The translations under genes were made by a program, and so were the position numbers. The notes under the pieces were generated by a model that was not told where the DNA came from, did not search any database, and saw only the letters and a list, made by a program, of their open reading frames with translations. DNA of 6,867 bases from Bacilli bacterium (GTDB lineage Bacteria; Bacillota_I; Bacilli_A; RFN20; CAG-826). Below, piece by piece: positions 1-6,617 of the stretch; the stretch's first letter is position 1, and each line of letters begins with the position of its first letter. Location: positions 1 to 6,867 of the forward strand of contig JAILKX010000121.1 in assembly GCA_024693415.1 (NCBI GenBank), in the 5' to 3' direction.

Positions 1-792
1 CACAACTGGATCAGACAGCACCCCCGCGCCGAAGAGCTGACGATCAAGGCCATCAAGCTCTGCATAAGCAATGGCTTCCAAGTCAAAGCCCAGGTGCAGG
101 TGAACCGCAAAAACGTCGACGCGATGATGGATACCGCGCGCATGCTCGATGAATTGGGCGTCGCGGAGATGCGGATCATCCGCACCACGGAAGCGCCGCG
201 GTGGGAGAAGAATTCCCCGCAATCGAGCCTGACGATCGAGGAATATTACGAAACGATGCTCGAATTCGCCAAGGAATACATCCGCTCCGGCATGAAGATG
301 ACGATAGACGTGTGGCAGTTCCTGCGCCTCTTTCCGATGCGCAAAATCTATTCCCTCGTCCCGATCGCCTGCGACAAGAAGGAATTCAACATCCGCATCC
401 CGATGTGCAAGGGAAACCGCGGCATGATCGCGGTGTCCTCAAGCGGAGAGGTCGTGCCTTGCCTGCAGATGTCCGGCTATTTCCTTGAGCACGGGATAAG
501 CCTCGGCAATCTTTTCAAGACCCCGCTCAAGGAGCTCGTCAACGATAGCGACTACGCGAACCTCGCGCTGGCCACCCTTTTCAAGCAGATCATCGAAAAC
601 GACAAATGCGCGAACTGCAAATACTATAAAGCCTGCACCGGCGGCTGCCCCGCTTTAGGGCTTCTCTACAGCAAGGACTACAATTTCTATCACGAGGACA
701 TCACCAAGTGCCTCTTCTTCGAAAACGGCTGGTACGAAAAAGCAAAAGAAGGCCTAAGTGGATGGCGAATCGAAAAGGAATTGGACATTTGA
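1..792 (+). CDS. Radical SAM/SPASM peptide-modifying enzyme, C-terminal part (5' end cut by window edge)
   Basis: The frame is open from the first base to a TGA at 790-792, giving 263 codons with no need for a start inside the window, so this is a partial gene. What is visible is the late part of a radical SAM barrel followed by a SPASM domain. The cysteines fit the SPASM pattern exactly: codons at 406 and 460 give C-x12-G-x4-C, and codons at 607, 616, 634 and 646 give C-x2-C-x5-C-x3-C (ending CTGGC). A last Cys codon lies at 709. In the family these seven cysteines ligate two auxiliary 4Fe-4S clusters. The SAM-binding CxxxCxxC is expected upstream and is not seen. SPASM enzymes beside peptide exporters usually crosslink a RiPP precursor (thioether, C-C or C-O bonds). 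I infer that the peptide at 5712-5900 is its substrate. The alternative GTG at 94 is not credible as the true start, because it would remove more of the barrel. The exact reaction cannot be assigned. Confidence 0.9.
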   Translation, partial: HNWIRQHPRAEELTIKAIKLCISNGFQVKAQVQVNRKNVDAMMDTARMLDELGVAEMRIIRTTEAPRWEKNSPQSSLTIEEYYETMLEFAKEYIRSGMKMTIDVWQFLRLFPMRKIYSLVPIACDKKEFNIRIPMCKGNRGMIAVSSSGEVVPCLQMSGYFLEHGISLGNLFKTPLKELVNDSDYANLALATLFKQIIENDKCANCKYYKACTGGCPALGLLYSKDYNFYHEDITKCLFFENGWYEKAKEGLSGWRIEKELDI

Positions 793-837
793 TTATTCTT
801 TAGAAAATCGGAATTTGTGCAACAATATAGGCAACCC

Positions 838-1233
838 ATGAGCAAAAAGAAAAAGCGCATCACCAACCCGGACGAACTCAGCAAAACGCTTTCCTACAGT
901 TCCCCGGCGACCTGGGTCGTTTTGATTTCGGTCGTCATCGCGCTCGCAGGCTTCTTGGTTTGGTCTTTCGTCTATACGATCCAGGTCAAAGTCACGGGCA
1001 CCGCGACCCTTAGCGGCGGCGTCGCCACCCTCCGCGTCAAGGACTCGGACCTCAAGAGCCTCAAAGAAGGCCAAAAAGTCTATATCTCCGACTTAGAGGG
1101 CGAAATCGTTTCGTTCACCGATAATCAGCCCGTCGTTTCGTCCTTCGACCTAAACGACGGCGAATACAGCTACTACGTCGTCGTCGACGAGATCAAACCC
1201 ATCGAATTCTGGGTCAGCGGCAAACGGGCATGA
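838..1233 (+). CDS. Minimal HlyD-like membrane-fusion/adaptor protein of NHLP-type exporter
   Basis: This encodes 131 residues. A basic, cytosolic N-terminus (MSKKKKRI) precedes a stretch PDELSKTLSYSSPATW that resembles the start of NHLM secretion proteins. One membrane helix lies at about residues 25-47. A small extracytoplasmic beta-rich part follows (VTGTATLSGG; then LKEGQKVYIS). Family members in Gram-negatives are around 400 residues with a lipoyl domain and a long coiled-coil hairpin. Both are absent here, as if the membrane anchor were joined straight to the terminal beta-barrel. That suits a cell with no outer membrane, so I read it as a complete protein and not a fragment. An in-frame GTG at 817 would add seven residues. 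ATG 838 is preferred because AGG at 829-831 sits six bases upstream and the protein then begins with a typical basic stretch. Both sites are weak. The stop overlaps the next start by ATGA (1230-1233), implying translational coupling to the PCAT. The role in docking or stabilising the exporter is inferred. Confidence 0.75.
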   Translation: MSKKKKRITNPDELSKTLSYSSPATWVVLISVVIALAGFLVWSFVYTIQVKVTGTATLSGGVATLRVKDSDLKSLKEGQKVYISDLEGEIVSFTDNQPVVSSFDLNDGEYSYYVVVDEIKPIEFWVSGKRA

Positions 1234-3401
1234 AGGACATCAAAAAGCCAAAAACCAAAGGCGGAGTCGCGAACACCCCGCTCGTCATGCAGCTCGAGGC
1301 CCTCGAATGCGGCGCGGCTTCTTTGACCATGATCATGGCCTATTATGGCAAATGGGTCCCGCTTGAGCAGGTCCGCGTCGACTGCGGCGTCTCCCGCAAC
1401 GGAAGCAACGCGAAGAACATCACCCGCGCCGCCCAGAAGTACGGCTTCAAGACGAAGGGCTTTGTCTATTCCACCAAAAAGCTCCAAGAGAAAGGAAAAT
1501 TCCCCGGCATCATCCACTGGGGCGGCGCCCACTTCGTCGTCATCAATGGCTTCAAGGGCAACAAAGCCATCATCAACGACCCCGCCAAAGGCGTCGTCAA
1601 AATCGATCTGAAGACGTTCGACTCAATCTATACCGGCGTCTATATCGAAATCGTCCCGACCGAGGAATTCGAGCCCGGCGGCAAGCGGAAATCGATCATC
1701 GAATTCGCCAAGAAGAGGCTGAAGGGCGCCGCGCCCCTCATCGCCTTCTTCGCCATCACCACGATCGTCTTCTATCTGATCGGGGTCATAAATCCCGTCA
1801 TGAATCAGGTCTTCGTCGACCGGCTTTTGGATGGCGGGAATCCCGATTGGCTATTGCCGTTCGTCCTCATTTTCGCCGGCATCGGGCTGCTGCAGATCAT
1901 CGTCACGTTGACCCAGGCCCTCTACCAATACAAGATCAGGGGCAAACTGGACCTCGTCGGCTCCACCTCATATATCTGGCAGATCCTGAGGCTCCCGATC
2001 GACTTCTTCTCGCAGAGGATGGTCGGCGATCTTCAAAGCCGTCAAAACGAGAACGCGACCATCGCGGAAACGCTCGTCAATGTCTTCGCGCCGCTGCTGT
2101 TCAACTCCGTCATGCTCGTCATCTATCTGGTGGTAATGACCGCCAAGAGCTGGATCTTGACCTTGGTCGGCGTCGCAACGGTCGCCATCAACGCCTTCAT
2201 CTCCATGTACATGTCGAAGATAAGGGTCAACATCGGCCGCGTCCAGGCCCGCGACAGGGCCAAGCTCACCGGCATGACCACCAAGGGCATCGAGATGATC
2301 GAGACCATCAAATCCAACGGTGCCGAGGAATCCTATTTCTCCTCCTGGAGCGAGGCGCAGGAAACCGTCACCGCGATGAACATCAAAATGGCGAAAGCCA
2401 ACACGTTCCTCGGCCTTATTCCGAGCTTCGTCGCCCTGCTCGCCGACTATTCCGTCCTCATCCTTGGCGTCTACTTCACGATCCAAGGCGATTTCACCGT
2501 CGGCTCCATCCTGGCGTTCCAAGGGCTGCTCAGCGCCTTCATGCTGCCGGCGACGACCATCATCAACAGCGGCCAGACGCTGCAGGAAATGCGCACCTCC
2601 ATGGAGAGGGTGGACGATATCTTCGAATACCCGTTAGATCCAAATGTCACCCGCGAGATCCCCACGCAGGAGATCTCCAAAATCAGCGGCACCCTCGAAC
2701 TCAAGAACGTGACGTTTGGCTATTCGCGGCTCGATAACCCGATCCTGACCGACTTTAGCCTCACGATTGAGCAAGGGCAGAAGATCGCGATCGTCGGTTC
2801 CACCGGCAGCGGCAAATCCACCTTGTCCAAGCTCATCTCCGGCCTCTATTCGCCATGGTCCGGCGAAATTACCTACGCCGGCAAGAAGATTGAGGAGATC
2901 GACCACGAGATCTTCACCTCTTCCATCGCCGTCGTCGACCAGGACATCACCCTTTACGAGGACACGATCGCCAACAACATCAGGATGTGGGATGAGTCCA
3001 TCGAGGATTTCGAGGTGATCATGGCCTGCAACGACGCGCAGATCCACAATGCGATCATGGCCCGCGACGGCCAATACAATGCCCCGGTTTTGGAAGGAGG
3101 CAGAAACTTCTCCGGCGGCGAAAGGCAGCGGCTTGAGATCGCCCGCTCCCTGGCGGCTGACCCGCGCATCATCATCTTGGACGAGGCCACGAGCGCCCTC
3201 GACGCCAAAACGGAATTCGACGTCGTGAACGCGATCAAAAAGAGGGGCATCACGACGATCGTCATCGCCCACAGGCTTTCGACGATCCGCGACGCCGACC
3301 TGATCGTCGTCCTGAAGAAGGGCCACGTGATCGAACGGGGCACCCATGAAGAGCTGATGGCCCAGAAAGGCTATTACTACGAATTGGTCTCCAATGAATA
3401 G
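1230..3401 (+). CDS. Peptidase-containing ABC exporter (PCAT), NHLP family: C39 peptidase/permease/ATPase
   Basis: The 723-residue protein is the usual length for bacteriocin-type PCATs. Residues about 13-140 form a C39 cysteine peptidase: Gln21 (oxyanion), Cys27 in LEALECGAAS, His101 in GGAHFVV and Asp117 in NDPA are all present, so it should be active. Residues about 165-445 are the exporter membrane domain with hydrophobic segments near 168-190, 207-230, 285-325 and 393-440. The C-terminal nucleotide-binding domain has Walker A GSTGSGKS (523-530), Q-loop Gln571, signature FSGGE (627-631), Walker B IIILDE (647-652), D-loop SALD and switch His681. Known role of the family: it binds a double-glycine leader, cuts after the second Gly in the cytosol and moves the core out using ATP. 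The matching leader is encoded at 5712-5900. The start ATG overlaps the stop of the adaptor gene, and the next ABC gene follows after 12 bases, so the three form one transcription unit. Confidence 0.96.
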   Translation: MKDIKKPKTKGGVANTPLVMQLEALECGAASLTMIMAYYGKWVPLEQVRVDCGVSRNGSNAKNITRAAQKYGFKTKGFVYSTKKLQEKGKFPGIIHWGGAHFVVINGFKGNKAIINDPAKGVVKIDLKTFDSIYTGVYIEIVPTEEFEPGGKRKSIIEFAKKRLKGAAPLIAFFAITTIVFYLIGVINPVMNQVFVDRLLDGGNPDWLLPFVLIFAGIGLLQIIVTLTQALYQYKIRGKLDLVGSTSYIWQILRLPIDFFSQRMVGDLQSRQNENATIAETLVNVFAPLLFNSVMLVIYLVVMTAKSWILTLVGVATVAINAFISMYMSKIRVNIGRVQARDRAKLTGMTTKGIEMIETIKSNGAEESYFSSWSEAQETVTAMNIKMAKANTFLGLIPSFVALLADYSVLILGVYFTIQGDFTVGSILAFQGLLSAFMLPATTIINSGQTLQEMRTSMERVDDIFEYPLDPNVTREIPTQEISKISGTLELKNVTFGYSRLDNPILTDFSLTIEQGQKIAIVGSTGSGKSTLSKLISGLYSPWSGEITYAGKKIEEIDHEIFTSSIAVVDQDITLYEDTIANNIRMWDESIEDFEVIMACNDAQIHNAIMARDGQYNAPVLEGGRNFSGGERQRLEIARSLAADPRIIILDEATSALDAKTEFDVVNAIKKRGITTIVIAHRLSTIRDADLIVVLKKGHVIERGTHEELMAQKGYYYELVSNE

Positions 3402-3413
3402 CGGGGGTTAACG

Positions 3414-5597
3414 ATGAATTGGTTTGAGGAGCAGATCAAAAAGAGGAAGGCGCTCGACGCGAAGACGTTCGAGGATTCTTTCAGCTCGCTCGCCAGCATC
3501 GATGCCGATGGCGCATCCGACCCCGATCTCGAGAAGCAGAGGGAGAATGACGCGATCGGCCAAATCCTCACGAGCTTCCACCACCCAATGGTGGAAATCC
3601 CTGCAAAAATCGAAAAATTCCATGAGAAACTGAGCTACGCGCTCGGCCAATACGGAATCGAATACCACAAGGTCGAGCTCAAGGACGGCTATGTCAACGA
3701 CGGGCGTTCGATCCTGCTCGTCTTCTTCGCCATCTCGAACGTCCCGGTAGTCCTATACCCCGTCGGAAGCAAAGAGTACTACTACATCAACTACAAGACC
3801 CGCAAAAAGGTTCGTATCCGCGCGGACCTCATCAATCAGCTCGAGCTTGAGGCTTATAGCTTCTACCGACCCCTTCCCACCAAGAAGATGTCGATCAAGC
3901 AATACCTCAAATACATCCTCAAGGCCATCCGCCCGATCGATGTCATATTGCTCATCCTGTTCTCGCTTTTGGCCTCGGGCATCGGCCTGCTGGTGCCATA
4001 TCTCACCAAGATATTGACCGGCGATGTCGTCCAAGAAGCCGACATGATGCTGTTCTTCTTGGTGTCCGCGTTCGTCGTGGGGGCGGGGATCGGCGGCCTG
4101 ATCATGAAAGCCATCCAGTCCTACGTGAATGCGCGCATCGGCCTCCGCATCGAGAAAGGCGTACAGGAAGCGACGATGATGAAGCTTCTCTACATGCCGC
4201 CATCCTTCTTCAAGAAGCACAATACCGGCGAACTCGCCGTCCGCTTCAACAGCGTGAACTCCCTCACCCACACCCTGATCAGCTCCGGATTCGCGGCGGT
4301 CATCGCCGTCATCACCACGGTTGCTTATCTATTCCAGTTAGGCACCTTCGCCGCCGTTCTCATCCCGCCGGTCATCGTCGTGCTGGTGGTCAACGCCGCT
4401 TTTACGGTCTTCATATCGTTCTATCAGAAGTCATTCTCCAAAAAACAGATGCACGCCCGCTCGAAAGAGTCCGGCGTCACCTACGAAATGATCAACGGCA
4501 TCCAGAAGATCCGCCTCTCCGGCTCGGAGAAGAGGGTCTTCGGCAAATGGGCGAACGCCTATGCGAAAACCGCGCGCATCACCTACAATCCGCCACTGAT
4601 CATCAAGATCTCCCCCGCCATCACCCTAATCATCAGCGTGCTCGGGTCGGTCATGATTTACCTCATCGCCGCCACGAACGACATCGACGCGGCGAGCTAC
4701 ATGGCATTCATGTCGAGCTATGGCGTACTTTCCGGCGCCTTTGCGTCCCTGACCTCCGTCGTCTCGCTCCTCGCCACCATCTCGCCGATCTACGACATGG
4801 CGCGGCCGATCCTAGAAGGGGAACCGGAGAACGCGGAGGGCAAGAAGGTCCTCGAATCCATTAACGGCAACATCAAATTCGACCACGTCCGCTTCCGCTA
4901 CAACGAAAACGCCCCCTATGTCGTCGATGACATGTCGCTGGAGATCCATGAAGGCGAATACATCGCGATCGTCGGCCCAACGGGTTGTGGGAAATCGACG
5001 TTGACGCGACTCCTATTGGGCTTCGAGCAACCCGAAAGCGGCGATGTCTATTTCGATGGCGTGAACCTCAAGGAAATCGATCTGCCTTCGCTTAGGAGGA
5101 ACATCGGCACCGTCATGCAAAACGGCACATTGTTCCATGCCGACATCTTCTCTAACATCATCATCTCCGCGCCGAACCTGACCGAAGAGGACGCCTGGGC
5201 AGCCGCCGAAATCGCAAGCGTCGCCGACGACATCCGCGAGATGCCAATGAAAATGAAAACCATCATCTCGGAAGGCCAAGGCGGCATTTCCGGCGGCCAG
5301 AAGCAAAGAATCATGATCGCGAGAGCCATCGTCCACCACCCGAAGATCCTGGTCTTCGACGAGGCCACGAGCGCCCTCGACAACAAGACGCAGAAGAGCA
5401 TCAGCGAATCCATCGATCGCCTCAAATGCACCCGCATCGTCATCGCCCATAGGCTTTCCACCATCAAGAGCGCCGACCGCATCCTGATGCTAGACGGCGG
5501 CAAGGTCATCGAACAGGGCAGCTATGATGAGCTGATCGCCAAAGGCGGCAGGTTCGCCGAACTCGTCGATCGGCAAAGATTGGATAACGGAAAATAA
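3414..5597 (+). CDS. Second ABC transporter of the NHLP/NHLM export system (permease-ATPase fusion, no active peptidase)
   Basis: The 727-residue half-transporter has an unusual N-terminal cytosolic region of about 165 residues. That region ends in AYSFYRPLP, a phrase I recognise from NHLM-type ABC ATPases; it contains no C39 Cys/His set. Membrane segments follow at about 175-235, 288-335 and 400-458. The ATPase domain has Walker A GPTGCGKST (521-529), Q-loop Gln569, canonical signature ISGGQ (625-629), Walker B ILVFDE (645-650) and switch His679, so ATP hydrolysis is expected. In NHLP loci such a protein regularly sits beside the PCAT. It may form a heterodimer with it or a separate transporter, and the sequence cannot decide. 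The start ATG lies 12 bases after the PCAT stop, with GGGGG at 3403-3407 as a weak ribosome site six bases upstream. No clear terminator follows the stop at 5597. Confidence 0.93.
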   Translation: MNWFEEQIKKRKALDAKTFEDSFSSLASIDADGASDPDLEKQRENDAIGQILTSFHHPMVEIPAKIEKFHEKLSYALGQYGIEYHKVELKDGYVNDGRSILLVFFAISNVPVVLYPVGSKEYYYINYKTRKKVRIRADLINQLELEAYSFYRPLPTKKMSIKQYLKYILKAIRPIDVILLILFSLLASGIGLLVPYLTKILTGDVVQEADMMLFFLVSAFVVGAGIGGLIMKAIQSYVNARIGLRIEKGVQEATMMKLLYMPPSFFKKHNTGELAVRFNSVNSLTHTLISSGFAAVIAVITTVAYLFQLGTFAAVLIPPVIVVLVVNAAFTVFISFYQKSFSKKQMHARSKESGVTYEMINGIQKIRLSGSEKRVFGKWANAYAKTARITYNPPLIIKISPAITLIISVLGSVMIYLIAATNDIDAASYMAFMSSYGVLSGAFASLTSVVSLLATISPIYDMARPILEGEPENAEGKKVLESINGNIKFDHVRFRYNENAPYVVDDMSLEIHEGEYIAIVGPTGCGKSTLTRLLLGFEQPESGDVYFDGVNLKEIDLPSLRRNIGTVMQNGTLFHADIFSNIIISAPNLTEEDAWAAAEIASVADDIREMPMKMKTIISEGQGGISGGQKQRIMIARAIVHHPKILVFDEATSALDNKTQKSISESIDRLKCTRIVIAHRLSTIKSADRILMLDGGKVIEQGSYDELIAKGGRFAELVDRQRLDNGK

Positions 5598-5639
5598 GCG
5601 GAGGCTGCGCGGCCGGCGTTCTGCCTATCACAATAAGTT

Positions 5640-5688
5640 CTTTGATGGTTTTTATATCAAAGGCGGTTTTATTACGAATCTTTGATAT
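5640..5688. repeat. CTTTGAT inverted/direct repeats, candidate operator
   Basis: Three copies of one heptamer lie upstream of the precursor gene. CTTTGAT is at 5640-5646, its reverse complement ATCAAAG at 5656-5662, and CTTTGAT again at 5680-5686. Copies two and three extend to a perfect nine-base inverted repeat, ATATCAAAG (5654-5662) and CTTTGATAT (5680-5688), with 17 bases between. The third copy runs into the -10 box of the promoter, a place where a bound repressor would block RNA polymerase. No regulator gene is visible in the window. Alternative readings are a weak AT-rich RNA hairpin (5640-5662) or chance in an AT-rich stretch. Confidence 0.45.
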
Positions 5689-5691
5689 AAT
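5683..5691 (+). promoter_or_regulatory. Extended -10 promoter of the precursor peptide gene
   Basis: The nine bases TGATATAAT are a perfect extended -10 element (TGnTATAAT) with the TATAAT hexamer at 5686-5691. No good -35 hexamer is found 16-18 bases upstream (the region reads GGCGGTTT), which is acceptable because extended -10 promoters depend less on a -35 box. The expected start of transcription is near 5697-5699. The surrounding region is conspicuously AT-rich compared with the GC-rich genes on either side. Confidence 0.65.
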
Positions 5692-5695
5692 GTTG

Positions 5696-5703
5696 AAAAG
5701 GAG
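5696..5703 (+). promoter_or_regulatory. Strong ribosome binding site of the precursor gene
   Basis: AAAAGGAG lies eight bases before ATG 5712. It is by far the best Shine-Dalgarno match in the window and fixes the start of the small gene. The upstream enzyme and transporter genes have only weak sites, which fits high production of the peptide relative to its processing machinery. Confidence 0.75.
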
Positions 5704-5711
5704 TCATCGAC

Positions 5712-5900
5712 ATGAAAGAAAAGCTACTTAATGGCCTATCCGAAGAGCAGATCGCCAAAGTCAAGGCATGCAAAAGCAGCGACGAGGTCCTTGCCCTCGC
5801 CAAAGAAGAGGGCGTCGAGCTTAATGACGAACAGCTTTCAGCCGTTTCCGGAGGCGGATGCATTGAAGAGTGGCTCAACCCAAGAGACGAGGACGATTGA
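5712..5900 (+). CDS. RiPP precursor peptide with Nif11-like double-glycine leader
   Basis: This encodes 62 residues. Residues 1-48 form a helical, acidic leader with the Nif11-like layout: LSEEQIAKVKACKS, then SDEVLALAKEEGVEL, then NDEQLSAVSGG. Counting Gly48 as -1, hydrophobic residues fall at -4 (Val45), -7 (Leu42) and -12 (Leu37). This is the register C39 peptidases read, so the cut is predicted between Gly48 and Gly49. The remaining core is only 14 residues, GCIEEWLNPRDEDD, with one Cys (50), one Trp (54), six acidic residues and one Arg. A cut after Gly49 would fit the register less well. The gene lies after the two ABC transporter genes and has its own promoter, strong ribosome site and terminator. 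By context it is the substrate of the SPASM enzyme (1-792) and the PCAT (1230-3401). The modification and activity of the product are unknown. Other precursors could lie upstream of the window. Confidence 0.88.
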   Translation: MKEKLLNGLSEEQIAKVKACKSSDEVLALAKEEGVELNDEQLSAVSGGGCIEEWLNPRDEDD

Positions 5901-5930
5901 TCCGGGCCTCTATTCGCCATTCATGTTCTT

Positions 5931-5972
5931 AGGCCGAAGAAAACCCAAAAAGGTTTTGACGGCCTTTTCTTA
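5931..5972 (+). terminator. Rho-independent terminator after the precursor gene
   Basis: AGGCCG (5931-5936) pairs with CGGCCT (5960-5965). Inside it, AAAACC (5940-5945) pairs with GGTTTT (5952-5957) around a six-base loop, with a small internal loop between the two helices. The stem is followed at once by TTTTCTT. On the minus strand no T run follows, so it acts only for the plus-strand gene. It closes the RiPP locus 30 bases after the precursor stop. Confidence 0.85.
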
Positions 5973-6061
5973 CGCTTAGAAGAGAAGACGCAGCCACCTT
6001 AAAGTTTATAAAACCTGAAAAGGACGCTTTATGCGCATCGAAAACACAGGGAATCTCTCAT

Positions 6062-6595
6062 TCATTCATCGATGATTCGTTTCCATTCTTCTCTGGTGAT
6101 GCGATAGACCTTACACGTCTCCTTTGCCTTTGTGACATATAGGTGAAGGAACGTCATGCCGTTGGCTTCCGCGGTCTTGCTGGAAGGAAGGTTATTCACG
6201 TCCATATAGGAATAGACTTCATCGAAATCGAAATGAGCGAAGAAATAATCCCTAACCGCTTGGGAGGCCTCTTTCCCCAATCCTTGCCGATGATAATCCT
6301 TCCTTAGGTGATAGCCGATCTCCGGCCTATCTTCATCATCGATGAATTGCATGGAGACCCCACAGTCTCCAATCATTTCCCCGGTTGGCTTATATATCAC
6401 CGCCCAGAGGCCGAAACCTCTTTTCTCGTAGCTGGCCTTGCACCAGTTAATCCATCTATGGACCCCGTCATCGTTATAGGGCTCTGGATAATACTTCATC
6501 GTTTCCGGATCCGAGATGACTCTTTTGAGCGCGTCGAAATCCTCATCGGTCATTTCCCGCAGCAGCAATCTTTCCGTTTCTAATATTATCTTCAT
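6062..6595 (-). CDS. GNAT-family N-acetyltransferase, RimJ/RimL type
   Basis: The 177-residue protein is a usual length for this family. It opens with the standard ETERLLLREMTDEDFDAL of RimJ/RimL-like acetyltransferases (strand 1 and helix 1). Acetyl-CoA binding motif A is at residues 102-108 (HRQGLGK, pattern Q/RxxGxG/A). Motif B (VNNLPSSKTAEANGM) is at about 133-147, with Asn135 and Ser138-139 in the usual places. The family moves an acetyl group from acetyl-CoA to an amine such as a protein N-terminus, antibiotic or small metabolite; the substrate here cannot be told. ATG 6595 is chosen because homologous proteins begin just before ETERL. A TTG at 6628 would add eleven unlikely residues. 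The gene runs toward the RiPP locus and ends 89 bases from its terminator. Its opposite strand and lower GC suggest it is not part of the peptide pathway, although RiPP acetylation is known elsewhere. Confidence 0.9.
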   Translation of the reverse strand: MKIILETERLLLREMTDEDFDALKRVISDPETMKYYPEPYNDDGVHRWINWCKASYEKRGFGLWAVIYKPTGEMIGDCGVSMQFIDDEDRPEIGYHLRKDYHRQGLGKEASQAVRDYFFAHFDFDEVYSYMDVNNLPSSKTAEANGMTFLHLYVTKAKETCKVYRITREEWKRIIDE

Positions 6596-6617
6596 GCATT
6601 CATTATCCAATACAAAC

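Noticed and set aside
817..837. GTG 817 as the start of the adaptor gene
   Set aside because: It would add QQYRQP ahead of the typical basic MSKKKK start, and no better ribosome site precedes it. ATG 838 has AGG six bases upstream. It is not fully excluded.
1847..2737. Long plus-strand frame of 296 codons inside the PCAT gene
   Set aside because: Its product is dominated by His, Arg, Asp and Pro, typical of a shifted reading of GC-rich coding DNA. The overlapping PCAT frame has all family motifs.
5602..5626. GC-rich hairpin after the second ABC gene as a terminator
   Set aside because: AGGC/GCCT and CGC/GCG can pair, but the helix is broken and no T run follows, so it is not a convincing terminator.
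5640..5672. CTTTGAT/ATCAAAG hairpin followed by GCGGTTTTATT as a terminator for the long operon
   Set aside because: The seven-pair stem is AT-rich, with a nine-base loop, and the T run is displaced by GCGG. An operator-like repeat explains it better.
6066..6075. Ten-base palindrome TCATCGATGA near the end of the acetyltransferase gene
   Set aside because: It encodes the final residues of the protein, and similar ATCATCGATGA strings recur in the gene, so chance is sufficient.
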